Assembly: GCA_015068985.1 (NCBI GenBank)
Contig: SVJL01000005.1
Location: 1-53,784 of the forward strand
Source of the DNA: Oscillospiraceae bacterium
GTDB lineage: Bacteria; Bacillota; Clostridia; UMGS1810
Direction: 5' to 3'
Length of the DNA: 53,784 nucleotides
The position numbers and the translations under genes were made by a program. This document shows, piece by piece, positions 1 through 9,587 of this stretch; position 1 is the stretch's first letter; each line of letters begins with the position of its first letter. The notes under the pieces were generated by a model. That model saw only the letters and a program-made list of their open reading frames with translations, did not search any database and was not told where the DNA came from.

Positions 1-1741
1 CAGTTCTTCCGAGAATTGTTTGCGCTCCGCTCACAGAAACCTCATACTCGGTTGACGGTTCTAAGTCTTTAAGTCTGACTCCCAGAGAGCCTTTTTTGGA
101 ATCCAGAGTGTAGGTGGCCTCTGCCGACTTACCGTCTGCCGTTACCATTACGGTAACATTTGCCAGACTCTCGGAGCTTATGGGCTCGTTGTAGTCAAAA
201 ACAACATATTCATCAAGACTTGCGTCGTCATAAAGCTTGCTTTCGATAGACGTTTTTGCATCCTCTGAGTCGGTTGATTCACGATATACATACCACACAT
301 AATCGTCTATATACATTGTTGACGCCGCACCCGAGGTTGTGGAGTTCTGAATGATAAATCTTTCAAGGTCAGAATCCAGTGTAAGCGACTTTGTGTGCAC
401 CTCTCCTGCGGTGTCGGTTACAGAATAGATAGCTTTTCTTGTTTTGGTGTTGTAATATATATCACACTGATACAAATGCTTCGGATTGTAGTTTTCGCCG
501 AGATTTTCAACATTTACCCAGGATGTGCCATCTTTTATTTGCACAATTCCGTTATATATTCTCACAATTGCCACCATATTGGCAGAACCGCTTGTGGGAC
601 GCAGATATATCTGCTTTGCTGCACCATCCTTGCTTCCGCCGATTTTAAGGCTGAACCGATGATTGGTGATAGCTTCGAACAGTGCTGCATTAACATATTT
701 CTGAACACATTGACCGGTTTTAGTGCTGCCGGTGTTTTTTGTGAGTGCCAACACATTGTTGCCGTCTATGGTTTCGATGCTATAGGAAGTGTTTGAATCT
801 CCGGAGCCGTTTTCTAAAAGAAAATAGCTTTTTGAATCAGAAAGATTTGCCGTAGACACCTCTGTGCCCGGGTATTGATGGCTTTTGTGAATGCTCATAG
901 CATGGTCACTGAGTGTTGTACTGCTTTCAAAATTCTGGGTGTAGCATGTCATTTCTCCGGTGAGAGCGTCACTAAAGGTGTTTTGCTTTATGTTTGTGAT
1001 ATACACATTCTGCTCAGCAGTTCTGCTGGCTCCTACAAACATATAGCAGATTTTTGCTGCTTTCGAAAGAGTTATGGTGCAACTGTCACTTCCAGGCTTA
1101 GGAAGAAGCGAAAAAGGAACATTGTAGTATGTGCATTCGTTATCTGTCTCGCCTTTAATGCCTATGCTTCCCATACGGGCATCAAAATCTATGAGCATCT
1201 TAATGTCGTACCATTTATCCGCAGAATAGGTAGTCACATCATATCCGAGAAAACGAATATAGCCCTCAGACCTGAGTTGCATAACCTCTGCCTGCTGTTC
1301 TGACGATTCTGTAACTGTGTAATCTCTCAAAAACACACCAAAGTCGGAATAGGCAGGAGTAGTGCGTTTTATTTTGAAATCCAGACTAAGCTTTGTAAAA
1401 TAATTGCCCTTGTCATAATAGGTTGCCGCATTCACGTTTTTGGCATTCGTGACCGTGGTGTCTGTCGGGATTGAGCTATAGCCTTTTGCAATATATGCGT
1501 GCAATGCCTTTTCGCCGTCGACTTCGCTGATTTTAAAATTGTTAAGTTCGTCGTAGTTGTTCAGGGTTGTGCCGATATAGTTTTCCATATTGCAGTTGTC
1601 TACATCGACACCGGAAAAATTCCAGATGGTTGTGCCGAGCACATTGTAGCAACCGGAGGATGCACAGATTGTAAGAGCAGGAACACACATTATTGAAACA
1701 AGGAGCAGTGCAAGGGTTTTGTTTATGTATTTTCTCATCAT
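1..1741 (-). CDS. Secreted LamG-like beta-sandwich protein (3' end outside window)
   Basis: The frame is open from the ATG pair at 1741/1738 to the window edge (580 codons, no stop), so the C-terminus is missing. A GGAGG lies just upstream; the second ATG has the better spacing. The first ~27 residues are a signal peptide (KR-type start, LALLLVSIM core, cut near CAS), so the product is exported. The body is rich in beta-strand-like Gly/Asp/Thr sequence resembling two concanavalin/LamG-type sandwiches (about 30-290 and 300-480), followed near 505-575 by an Ig-like strand pattern ending in EPSTEYEVSVSG. No catalytic motif was recognised. It begins 12 nt after the heparinase-family gene and is probably co-transcribed with it, so a glycan-binding or accessory role in polysaccharide breakdown is inferred. 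Confidence 0.75.
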   Translation of the reverse strand, partial: MMRKYINKTLALLLVSIMCVPALTICASSGCYNVLGTTIWNFSGVDVDNCNMENYIGTTLNNYDELNNFKISEVDGEKALHAYIAKGYSSIPTDTTVTNAKNVNAATYYDKGNYFTKLSLDFKIKRTTPAYSDFGVFLRDYTVTESSEQQAEVMQLRSEGYIRFLGYDVTTYSADKWYDIKMLIDFDARMGSIGIKGETDNECTYYNVPFSLLPKPGSDSCTITLSKAAKICYMFVGASRTAEQNVYITNIKQNTFSDALTGEMTCYTQNFESSTTLSDHAMSIHKSHQYPGTEVSTANLSDSKSYFLLENGSGDSNTSYSIETIDGNNVLALTKNTGSTKTGQCVQKYVNAALFEAITNHRFSLKIGGSKDGAAKQIYLRPTSGSANMVAIVRIYNGIVQIKDGTSWVNVENLGENYNPKHLYQCDIYYNTKTRKAIYSVTDTAGEVHTKSLTLDSDLERFIIQNSTTSGAASTMYIDDYVWYVYRESTDSEDAKTSIESKLYDDASLDEYVVFDYNEPISSESLANVTVMVTADGKSAEATYTLDSKKGSLGVRLKDLEPSTEYEVSVSGAQTILGRT

Positions 1742-1753
1742 ATATCCTCCGTT

Positions 1754-4700
1754 TTATTTTGTGAATGTTCTGACATCAAGGATTGAATTCCACGCTCTTT
1801 CGTCATTGTTCCAACCTTTGCAGGTGAGCCTTATATATCTTGCCGACCTTCCTGAAATCTTGGAATATTCATAACCCTCACCTGATTCGATATAGGTGGA
1901 GTCGCCGTCGAAAGTTTCAATATAGTTTTCGCCGTCTTCACTAACAGAAACCGAATATTGTGCAGTTCTCTGGTCGGGCCATCTGAAGGCTATGGCAATA
2001 CCATCAACCGGCATTACTGCGCCAAGGTCATATTCAATCCAGCAGATTCCATCGCATGACCAACGAGTTTCAAGATCGCCATCAAGAGTATTTTCGGGTG
2101 AATTTTCAAGCTGCGGAACAGCACTCGCCCTTACGCCCACAGGTTTGATTTCTTTAGCGTTTGTAGGCAAGCCGACAGTGTTGAGCGGTTTGAACAGCAC
2201 TATGTAGGTTCTTGACTGAATATCACCTTTTCTCTTAAGCTTAATGGTCACTTCTCCGGTGGGTGTATCAATCTGATTTATCTCATATTCAAAATCAGCA
2301 TCTACAGATACAATAGGAACAGTTTCGTCGCCTGTTGGCACCATAACTCTATAGAATGTTGTTTTGGGATCGAAGCCGTTTATAGATACTCCATTCACCT
2401 TTATGTCGTTTGCGTGAGCATAGGTGAACTCAGTATATTCACCGTCTTCTATTGTCCACTGGCTGAGTGGAACAAAATCTTTTGAATAGCTTTCAGAATC
2501 ATAGCCGGCATCCATGGGATTGAAAACTACAGTAAGATTAAGCTTCTTCGTGTTTTCAACATGAATTGTGAGCTTTCTTATGCCGATATTTGAATTCTGA
2601 CCCTCAACAACAGGCGATGACGGGAGCGGAACGGCATCCATAACACTGAACACTGCCCCATCGCCAGAGGTGATTTCGGCAAGGAGCCTTTTGCCGTTTT
2701 TGTCAATCACAGCGGATTTGCCATCATCACTTACTGTGATTTTTCCCTCAGTATGAGCAAACCAGTAGATTTCGCCGGGTTCTTTCATAACGACCTCGTC
2801 CTGAACGGTTACGGTTCGGCGGTAATTGTCGAGTTTGACGCCTCTCCAGGCACTTTCAACATCTGCCTCATAAACCTCTGAGAGATTTGTGATGGCATAG
2901 CTGCCTCTCGGCTTTGACACATATTTATCTATGGTGGCATCTGCACCGAATTTTACATCGTGGAACTGCTCATATTTATTGGGGTTGCCTTTATAATCAG
3001 GATTTATGAGAAGCATATTATGCCCCTCGGCACGGGTTCTGTAAGTCAACTTCTGGTAATTTGGAAGGTTGTAGTTATCCATACCCAAATCGAAGAAGAA
3101 TTCTTCTCCCATTGCACTCAGCACAAAGGTTCCAGCATCGTCGTGGTCGTGAGAAGGACCGGCATATGTCTGGTCGGAATGCATTGCAACCCACAAATCA
3201 TCATTGCCAAAACCACTTCGTGCTGAATACACACCAACTGTTTTGAGCATTGTATCATAGTTTGGTGTGCTTGCGGTTGCCGCCTGCAAAAGCACCGGAT
3301 CATATGACCACAGATCCTTGTAGGTTGACCCACCCATGGTGATGATGTCGTTTATTCTTTTCTGAGCTTCATCATAGTGATTGAATTTTTTTGCAAAAAT
3401 CATAATTGGAGCATACGCAACATCTGCCGAGCTTCGGCTGGCATCGTGATATGCAAAGGTAGAAACCGGACCCGTCATTGCAGAAAGAAACGAGTTGGCA
3501 TATTCCAAACCGGGAGAGTCGTAATAGCCATAATCTGAGCCGGTGGAGGTTTCCAGTGAGCTTACATACTGAGTGTAGTATCTGCAAGAATATTCCCAAT
3601 AGCCCATACCCTCTTCATAACCGCCATCGGGGGCAAAGAGGCTTATTGCCGGACGAATGTCGAGCAGCGACTGTGTTATTGTGCGGTCTGCCATTGCAAG
3701 CTCTTTTGCATCGGTAAGCTCAGTTATAACTGCCAAAGCACCTGTGCCTACGCCGCCGCCTGCAATAAATCTCCAGTTACAAATCGGGTTGCTGTAGTTC
3801 CAGAACCATGTTCTGGTGAGAAGATTGCTCTGATCATTTCCTGTTATGGTGAGGTGGTCATAGTCGTTTTGAATCTGAACAACTGCTTTTTGTATAATAG
3901 CATTTCTGATGAGGGCGCGGTCTGCCTCATTAAGATAGTTATAGAGCCAGTCGTAGGCTATGCCCATACTGGAGGCAAGCACGCCACAGTCGAGCATATG
4001 GTAGGGGTGCCAGTCTTTGAATGCACAGGCTGCTATCATTTCCTGCCTTGCCCTTATGGCATATTTTTCGTCAAGGGTGAGGTTATATGTCATGGCGCAG
4101 GTAAGAATAATCTCTTCAATACTGTGAGAAATTCTTAAAAGCCTTATGCCGTCATAAATATCATAATAGTTCACGCTTGTGCCGAGCATTGCATCAGCCT
4201 GTGCTTTAACAGATTCAAACATTGCCCTGTACACGGGGTCTCCAGCCTCGCCTTTTGCAAGCTCTGCCCTAATATGAGCAAATTTTTCTTCGGTCATAAG
4301 CATACGTGGGTGAGAATTATTTCCGTATTTTGCATTTATGGCAGCTTTTACTTCAAGACCAGTAACATCATCATATATAAAGCTTTCCGTTATTCTTCTC
4401 AAGGGTTCCAGATTGCTCTCCCAACTCAAATTGAGATTGTCAGGGCTATAGATGAGCAGGTTAAAGTCAAAAAACAGATACAAATCTAACCCCTCACACA
4501 GTTCATACACCGGAGCATAGAGGTCACTTCCTATATATTGAGGACAAACTGCAACGCCAACTTCAGCACCATTTGCATTTATGGTCTGTTTTCCAGCAGT
4601 GAGAGTAACATATGAGCCCTCTCTCGAAATGGTAACGCTTGAATCGTCGTTATGGGTGATGCTCATTGAAAGAGTAGATGCAAAGAAATTCACGGGAACC

Positions 4701-5590
4701 ATTGCAGTTTCACCAACATAAACAGGTTTTATTTGCCTGTCGGGTGAAATGTATGTTTTAACGCCACACACCAGAGCATGAGGCTTATTAACATAGAGTG
4801 CAACGGCATTTTTCATTTTATGATTTAATGTATCAACACTCATTGATACATCCTGCAAAACCTCATTGTCTACACTTGGCGAGGACGGTTTTTTGAGTTC
4901 AAACTCAGCATCAGTTAAAGGTTTGTCAGAAGAATAAAGCTTCAGATTGTCAATTGTCATGTTGCCAAACTCCTTTGGGTTTCTCATATGTATGCGGAAC
5001 ATAGAGATGTTAGAAACACTGTTCTTATCTTGCATCGGATGATCAATTATCCTTTTTTTGTTGTTAAAATAAACGTCATAGGTTTTTGTGTCAAAATCAA
5101 TGCCGAAGGAGATACGATAGGATTTGCCCTCAACAAAACCGCCAGCAACAGTGCCGTCGCAAAGAACAAGAGTGTTGCCAATAAAGCGGCAAAGTTCAAG
5201 ATCCACTTTGTTCGAATCTCTTATCTGAAAAACATGCTCTAAATTTGCGTACTTACCGATTGTGACATCTGCTTCAATAATAACACGACCATCTATGGGA
5301 GAAGTGAAATTTTTGTCCAGATGCATATCACTTTGGGTGTTTATTTCCATATATAATGCTTTTGACTTTTGCGTCTTGATTATCTTCCAGATATTGCCCT
5401 TGTTTGCTCCGCTATATCCTGAGAAAGATGTTGCACCCTCATTGAAGGATTCGAAATCATCCGCGTGGTGCACAACAAAAGACTGAGGACTTGCACTTTC
5501 AGTCAAATTTTGCGCAAAGACAACGCCAAAAGAGGAACAAATCATTGAAAGAATAATACAAAAACACAATATGGTTTTTCTTTTAAGCAT
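1754..5590 (-). CDS. Secreted heparinase II/III-family polysaccharide lyase, multidomain
   Basis: 1278 residues with a signal peptide (about 1-26, ending VVFA) and AGGAG ten bases before the ATG. Domains in order: LamG-like sandwich (~40-220); a copper-amine-oxidase N-terminal-like domain (~257-383; in Clostridia often a wall/glycan adhesion module); an alpha/alpha-toroid of alginate-lyase/heparinase type (~420-770); the heparinase II/III beta-sheet domain with a His-rich SHDHDDAGTF motif near 813; a C-terminal F5/8 type C (discoidin, CBM32-like) domain (~1140-1278). Family members cleave uronic-acid polysaccharides by beta-elimination; the actual substrate (heparinoid, alginate, pectic or other) cannot be read from sequence. 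It is divergent from a ROK repressor gene, and downstream genes for galacturonide use make an acidic plant or host glycan plausible. Confidence 0.85.
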   Translation of the reverse strand: MLKRKTILCFCIILSMICSSFGVVFAQNLTESASPQSFVVHHADDFESFNEGATSFSGYSGANKGNIWKIIKTQKSKALYMEINTQSDMHLDKNFTSPIDGRVIIEADVTIGKYANLEHVFQIRDSNKVDLELCRFIGNTLVLCDGTVAGGFVEGKSYRISFGIDFDTKTYDVYFNNKKRIIDHPMQDKNSVSNISMFRIHMRNPKEFGNMTIDNLKLYSSDKPLTDAEFELKKPSSPSVDNEVLQDVSMSVDTLNHKMKNAVALYVNKPHALVCGVKTYISPDRQIKPVYVGETAMVPVNFFASTLSMSITHNDDSSVTISREGSYVTLTAGKQTINANGAEVGVAVCPQYIGSDLYAPVYELCEGLDLYLFFDFNLLIYSPDNLNLSWESNLEPLRRITESFIYDDVTGLEVKAAINAKYGNNSHPRMLMTEEKFAHIRAELAKGEAGDPVYRAMFESVKAQADAMLGTSVNYYDIYDGIRLLRISHSIEEIILTCAMTYNLTLDEKYAIRARQEMIAACAFKDWHPYHMLDCGVLASSMGIAYDWLYNYLNEADRALIRNAIIQKAVVQIQNDYDHLTITGNDQSNLLTRTWFWNYSNPICNWRFIAGGGVGTGALAVITELTDAKELAMADRTITQSLLDIRPAISLFAPDGGYEEGMGYWEYSCRYYTQYVSSLETSTGSDYGYYDSPGLEYANSFLSAMTGPVSTFAYHDASRSSADVAYAPIMIFAKKFNHYDEAQKRINDIITMGGSTYKDLWSYDPVLLQAATASTPNYDTMLKTVGVYSARSGFGNDDLWVAMHSDQTYAGPSHDHDDAGTFVLSAMGEEFFFDLGMDNYNLPNYQKLTYRTRAEGHNMLLINPDYKGNPNKYEQFHDVKFGADATIDKYVSKPRGSYAITNLSEVYEADVESAWRGVKLDNYRRTVTVQDEVVMKEPGEIYWFAHTEGKITVSDDGKSAVIDKNGKRLLAEITSGDGAVFSVMDAVPLPSSPVVEGQNSNIGIRKLTIHVENTKKLNLTVVFNPMDAGYDSESYSKDFVPLSQWTIEDGEYTEFTYAHANDIKVNGVSINGFDPKTTFYRVMVPTGDETVPIVSVDADFEYEINQIDTPTGEVTIKLKRKGDIQSRTYIVLFKPLNTVGLPTNAKEIKPVGVRASAVPQLENSPENTLDGDLETRWSCDGICWIEYDLGAVMPVDGIAIAFRWPDQRTAQYSVSVSEDGENYIETFDGDSTYIESGEGYEYSKISGRSARYIRLTCKGWNNDERAWNSILDVRTFTK

Positions 5591-5622
5591 GCTTTCATCA
5601 CTCCTGTTAAATTTTATAAAAC

Positions 5623-5651
5623 TTGACTTTTTTTGGAAAAATTAATATAAT
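5623..5651 (+). promoter_or_regulatory. Sigma-A promoter of the ROK regulator gene
   Basis: TTGACT (5623-5628), a 17-bp spacer and TATAAT (5646-5651) sit about 50 bp before the ROK start. The same 97-bp intergenic interval must also hold the divergent heparinase promoter, so the ROK protein may control both; no clear operator dyad was seen. Confidence 0.75.
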
Positions 5652-5699
5652 TATAAAAACATTCAGTTTTTGATGTTAAATCTTTAGGTGGTGATTTAT

Positions 5700-6782
5700 A
5701 TGAATGCGTCCTTTCTGTCACATGCAGATGCTGCAATCAGAAACCGCAATACTATTCTTCATTATATTAAGCAAAACTCTCCTGTGTCACGCACGGGAAT
5801 TTGGGAAAACATAAACATAAGCAGGGCTTCTGTTACTCAAATCATAAACCGCCTCCAGAATTCCGGTCTTATCTCTGAGGTTGGTCACGGAGCATCAACT
5901 GGCGGAAGAAAGCCTCTTTATTTAACCTTTAATGGAGATAAAATTAAATTTATTTCTTTTGACTGGATTTTGAAAACCATAACGGTTATGACTCTCGGTG
6001 AGAAAGTTCTCTATGAAAAAAAGCTTGACTTAAAGCCTCAGATTTCTCCCGAAGAGTTTGCTGATACAATAATTGCTTCAATTAATGAAATAACTCGGAA
6101 ATCAGGCTGCAAAAAAGATGAACTTGCAAACCTTATTCTGTCGCTTCCGGGGACTATAGATTCCGTTCAGAAAAAAGTGATATATTCTGTTGAGCTAAGC
6201 TGGCAGAACATTCATATTCCAAGCCTTTTTTCAGGCAAGTTCGACGGCGACATATTTATTGAACGCACCTCAAACATTCTGGCACTTTGCGGAGCAGAAA
6301 ACCCGAAGCTCAGCCCATATTCTCACTTTCAGCTTTTCATTCTGGGAGAATCGGGAATCGGTGTGTCGACAGTAATTCACGGTGGCATTCAGCATGGGGC
6401 GCAATGTATGCATGGGGAACTTGGTCACATTAAGCTTAACAACAAAACAAAATGTTCCTGTGGTCAAAAGGGGTGTCTTGAAGCTATAGTAAATGAGCTT
6501 TTTGAAAAAAGTAATCATCAGCTTACTGATGAAATTTTAGATTATCTTGCCATCGGCATATCAACATCTATAAACATTTTTGACACAGATATTCTACTGA
6601 TGGGATCATATATTGATATGATGAACTCAAAACAAAAAGAATATCTCATAGAAGCTATAAAACAAAGAGTTACAGCAAGCGAAATGCGCACACTCAAAAT
6701 CAAATTTTCCGACGACCGAAGCCGTCTTTCTCAAAGAGGAATGTGTGCATTTATGTTTGACAAGCTGTTTCCGATAGATTAA
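5700..6782 (+). CDS. ROK-family transcriptional repressor (NagC/XylR type)
   Basis: 360 residues from the ATG at 5700, chosen because AGGTGGTG (5686-5693) is a ribosome site for it; GTG codons at 5688/5691 lie inside that site. The N-terminal ~75 residues form a winged helix-turn-helix (SPVSRTGIWENINISRASV, then a GGRKPLYL wing). The rest is a ROK domain: the ExGH motif (HGELGHIKL) and zinc motif CSCGQKGCLEA near residue 250 are present, but the ATP-binding DxGGT loop is replaced by FDWI, so it should be a sugar-sensing repressor and not a kinase. It is divergent from the heparinase gene, whose operon it probably regulates (inference). Confidence 0.85.
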   Translation: MNASFLSHADAAIRNRNTILHYIKQNSPVSRTGIWENINISRASVTQIINRLQNSGLISEVGHGASTGGRKPLYLTFNGDKIKFISFDWILKTITVMTLGEKVLYEKKLDLKPQISPEEFADTIIASINEITRKSGCKKDELANLILSLPGTIDSVQKKVIYSVELSWQNIHIPSLFSGKFDGDIFIERTSNILALCGAENPKLSPYSHFQLFILGESGIGVSTVIHGGIQHGAQCMHGELGHIKLNNKTKCSCGQKGCLEAIVNELFEKSNHQLTDEILDYLAIGISTSINIFDTDILLMGSYIDMMNSKQKEYLIEAIKQRVTASEMRTLKIKFSDDRSRLSQRGMCAFMFDKLFPID

Positions 6783-6787
6783 ATTTC

Positions 6788-6825
6788 ATATCACATCCGG
6801 CTTTGCCGGATGTGATATTCTTTTA
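6788..6825 (+). terminator. Intrinsic terminator after the ROK gene
   Basis: A perfect 14-bp stem (6788-6801 with 6805-6818) with a 3-nt loop, followed by TCTTTT. The transketolase gene converges from the other side, so it may also serve that strand, although the T-tract there is weak. Confidence 0.85.
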
Positions 6826-6836
6826 TGTAAAAAGTC

Positions 6837-7760
6837 TTATTTCCCAAGACTTGCCTTAACTCTTTCGGCAATTTTCTCGGCAGAAAGAGAATACTGGTCT
6901 CTTATCCATTCCTGATGACCGATAAGGCTGACATTAACATCAGGGAGTGCATAGCGTTCAAACACCTTGGGCATTACCATTTCGTCGCAAAGCACTTCAG
7001 AAACGGCACTACCAAGACCTCCGGAGAGATTATGTTCTTCAATTGTTATTATACCACCGGTGTTTTTTGCTGCATCGACGATGGCTTCTTTGTCAATGGG
7101 TTTTATGGTGTGCATACTCACAACTCTTGCATTTATGCCCTGAGCCTTAAGTATTTCAGCACTTTTTAAAACATTGATGCCGATTGGGCCCGCAAACATA
7201 AGCGTAACATCGGAGCCTTCGCAAACTGTGAGGGCTTTGCCGATTTTGAAATCAACGGGGCCGGAGTGAATATCTTTTTCGCCTTTGTAGCCGCATCTGT
7301 AGTAAACAGGGCCATCATAGGCAATCATAGCTCTCGTTGCAGCTTCGGCTTCGTAGTTATCGCAAGGCACAACAACAACCATGTTTGGTAGTGCTCTCAT
7401 TATTGCAATATCCTCGGTGGAGTGATGACTCATGCCGAGAGGCCCATATGAAACACCGCCGCCGATTATCACAATTTTGACATTAGCATTGTGATAACAA
7501 ACATCATTCCTGACCTGCTCAAGGCATCTGAGCGTAGGGAAATTGGCGATTGAATATGTTATTGCAATATTGCCCTCCATTGCAATGCCGCAGGCAACAC
7601 CTGTCATATTCTGCTCGGCAACGCCGACATTATAATATCTTTCGGGGAATGTGTCACGGAAGGGTTCAATTTCGCCGTAGCCAATGTCGGCGAGAACCAT
7701 ATGAATTCTTTTATCTTCTTTAGCCAATTCACAAAGTGTTTTATTAAATAATGCTCTCAT
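6837..7760 (-). CDS. Transketolase, C-terminal subunit
   Basis: 307 residues: the pyrimidine-binding and C-terminal domains of a split transketolase, beginning MRALFNKTLCELA with AAGGAG eight bases upstream. The PERYYNVGVAEQNMTGVACG segment holds the glutamate that activates thiamine diphosphate; HHSTEDIAIMRALPNM is typical of the family. It works as a heteromer with the N-terminal subunit encoded 21 bp upstream, moving two-carbon ketol units between sugar phosphates. Split transketolases are common in Clostridia and archaea and often have pathway-specific roles. Together with the upstream SDR dehydrogenase it probably belongs to a dedicated sugar-catabolic operon and need not be the only transketolase of the cell. 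Confidence 0.93.
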   Translation of the reverse strand: MRALFNKTLCELAKEDKRIHMVLADIGYGEIEPFRDTFPERYYNVGVAEQNMTGVACGIAMEGNIAITYSIANFPTLRCLEQVRNDVCYHNANVKIVIIGGGVSYGPLGMSHHSTEDIAIMRALPNMVVVVPCDNYEAEAATRAMIAYDGPVYYRCGYKGEKDIHSGPVDFKIGKALTVCEGSDVTLMFAGPIGINVLKSAEILKAQGINARVVSMHTIKPIDKEAIVDAAKNTGGIITIEEHNLSGGLGSAVSEVLCDEMVMPKVFERYALPDVNVSLIGHQEWIRDQYSLSAEKIAERVKASLGK

Positions 7761-7781
7761 TTTTGTTCTCCTTTAGCATAA

Positions 7782-8588
7782 TCAGGCGTTTTTCAAAGTT
7801 TCAATCACGCTGTCGAGTTCTTCGTCGGCAACATATTTATAGTGGGAACGAACTGTGTCTTCCATATCCTTTATTCCTTTGCACTTTATTGTGTGAGCAA
7901 TAATTGCCGAAGGCCTTTTACTGTCAAAAGGAAGCTTGGTAAGTGCGCCGTATATTTCCTCACAGCTGTGACCATCAACCTCTGCCACACTCCAGCCAAA
8001 GTTTTCAAGCTTTGTCCTGAGGTCGGAAAGGTCGATAACATCTTCACTGTGACCGAGAGCCTGCACCTTGTTATAGTCAATGATAAGAGTAAGATTGGAA
8101 AGCTTCTCCTGACTTGCAAACATAATTGCCTCCCAGGTGGAGCCTTCGTTCATGTCACCGTCGCTGGACATACAGATGATTTTTCTGTCAGATTTTGCAT
8201 ATCTGGCGGCAATTGCCATACCTGTTGCAACAGGTAGCCCGTGACCGAGAGAGCCTGTAGAAAACTCAACGCCGGGCAGCTTGTGGCTTATATGACCCAT
8301 AAGCTTTCCGTCGTCACAATAATAACGGTCGAGCCATTCAACAGGAATAAATCCCTTGTGTGCCAGAGCAGAATATACTGCCGCTGCAGCATGACCCTTG
8401 CTGAGGACAAAGCGGTCTCTGTCTGGCATGTCGGGGTTTTTGGGGTCAACATTTAAAAACTTTTCATATAAAACAGCTATAAGCTCTGCCATAGAAAGCA
8501 TACTTCCAACATGGCCACTTCTGGCTGCGTTTGTCATTCTGACAGAATCTATGCGAATCTGTTTTGCCAACTGTTTGCACTTTTCCAT
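7782..8588 (-). CDS. Transketolase, N-terminal subunit
   Basis: 268 residues: the thiamine-diphosphate-binding half of a two-subunit transketolase. Visible are the GHVGSMLSMAEL region, KGHAAAAVYSAL, GSLGHGLPVATGMAIA, and the cofactor/Mg motif SSDGDMNEGSTWEA followed by YNKVQALG. AAGGGTG precedes the ATG. The stop lies 21 bp before the C-terminal subunit gene and the start 25 bp after the SDR gene, so the three form one operon read from the promoter near 9480. The genes are cytoplasmic pentose-phosphate-type enzymes, probably specialised for the sugar handled by the neighbouring regulon. Confidence 0.93.
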   Translation of the reverse strand: MEKCKQLAKQIRIDSVRMTNAARSGHVGSMLSMAELIAVLYEKFLNVDPKNPDMPDRDRFVLSKGHAAAAVYSALAHKGFIPVEWLDRYYCDDGKLMGHISHKLPGVEFSTGSLGHGLPVATGMAIAARYAKSDRKIICMSSDGDMNEGSTWEAIMFASQEKLSNLTLIIDYNKVQALGHSEDVIDLSDLRTKLENFGWSVAEVDGHSCEEIYGALTKLPFDSKRPSAIIAHTIKCKGIKDMEDTVRSHYKYVADEELDSVIETLKNA

Positions 8589-8613
8589 TGTTTGTTCACC
8601 CTTCTTTTACGAA

Positions 8614-9405
8614 TTAATATTTTTCTTTATTAACATTACCATTGATTGTGATGCCTCCATCACAAGGGATGATGACACCGTTTATGTAGGCTGCTTCATC
8701 TGAAGCAAGAAAAGCTGCAAGATGAGCTATTTCATCGGGCTTACCCCATCTTCTGAGCGGGGTTATCTGATGCTTGAAGAATTCATTGTCGAAATCAGGG
8801 TCATTCAGATTGCTTTCCTTTACCATATGTGTTTCGATAGCAGCAGGAGCTATGCAGTTTGTGCGGATGTTGTATTTACCGTAGTCTACTGCCATTGATC
8901 TGGTGAGCGTTACAGTTGCACCCTTGGTGGCAGTGTAGGCTGCACAACCAGGAATGCCAACAACACCTGCCGAGGACGCAGTGTTGATAACGCTGCCGCC
9001 CCCCGACCTTTTCATAATGGGCAAGCATTGCTTACACATATAGAACATGCCATTTAGATTGATTGAAAGAACCTTATCCCAGATGTCGAGGTCAACATCG
9101 GAAATAACCGTATCTTTGCCGCCGAGGAATACAGAGGCGTTATTGTAGAGTACATCGATTCTGCCAAACAATTTTTCAACTGCCGACACAGATGCTTCAA
9201 CACTTTCGTAGCTTGAAATGTCTGTTTTGAAAAACACGACCTTTTGGCCATTGGAACTGAGTTCTTTTTCCAGATTTTTTCCGGCGGTTTCGTTAACATC
9301 AAAAATACAGACTGTCGCCCCTTCAGAAGCAAACACCCTTGTACCAGATTCACCGATGCCACTGGCACCGCCTGTGATTATTGCAATTTTATCTTTTAAT
9401 TTCAT
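8614..9405 (-). CDS. SDR-family NAD(P)-dependent oxidoreductase
   Basis: 263 residues from MKLKDKIAIITGG; the reading frame is open a further 22 codons upstream, but this ATG follows a GCAGG-like site and aligns with the usual SDR start. The Rossmann glycine motif is TGGASGIGES, NAG is NNAS, the active-site serine lies in NTASSAG and the catalytic pair in YTATK; PCDGGITING near the C-terminus is typical of glucose/3-oxoacyl-reductase-type classical SDRs. Substrate unknown; as first gene of an operon with a split transketolase it probably oxidises or reduces a sugar or sugar acid. It is transcribed from a strong promoter with an operator shared with the solute-binding protein gene. Confidence 0.88.
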   Translation of the reverse strand: MKLKDKIAIITGGASGIGESGTRVFASEGATVCIFDVNETAGKNLEKELSSNGQKVVFFKTDISSYESVEASVSAVEKLFGRIDVLYNNASVFLGGKDTVISDVDLDIWDKVLSINLNGMFYMCKQCLPIMKRSGGGSVINTASSAGVVGIPGCAAYTATKGATVTLTRSMAVDYGKYNIRTNCIAPAAIETHMVKESNLNDPDFDNEFFKHQITPLRRWGKPDEIAHLAAFLASDEAAYINGVIIPCDGGITINGNVNKEKY

Positions 9406-9444
9406 TATATTGCCTGCTTTCCTTAACAAAAAATTCCAACTTAA

Positions 9445-9502
9445 TTTATTCAGTAAATAAACTCCTGACAATATTATACAGTAAATAACATATGTTTGTC
9501 AA
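9445..9502 (-). promoter_or_regulatory. Promoter and operator of the SDR-transketolase operon
   Basis: On the minus strand TTGACA (9497-9502), an 18-bp spacer and TATAAT (9473-9478) form a near-perfect sigma-A promoter. Fifteen bases past the -10 lies a dyad, TTTATT-C-AGTAAA (9445-9457), placed at about +9 to +21 where a bound repressor would block transcription. The same arrangement, base for base in spacing, stands before the solute-binding protein gene at 11252-11309. Confidence 0.8.
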
Positions 9503-9531
9503 GTATTTTACGAAGAAAAATTTCAGCAATT

Positions 9532-9570
9532 AAAAAGCGAAAGCTATCTCGCCTGTTAGGGCAAGATAGC
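9532..9570 (-). terminator. Intrinsic terminator after the solute-binding protein gene
   Basis: On the minus strand an 11-bp stem (9560-9570 with 9543-9553, one G-U pair) is followed by TTTCGCTTTTT. It ends the 9588-11204 transcript before the SDR promoter. Confidence 0.8.
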
Positions 9571-9587
9571 CTCGCCTTGTTAATCAT

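Noticed and set aside
395-1696. Several plus-strand open frames of 65-142 codons
   Set aside because: They lie opposite the minus-strand secreted-protein gene, which has a signal peptide, ribosome site and continuous frame.
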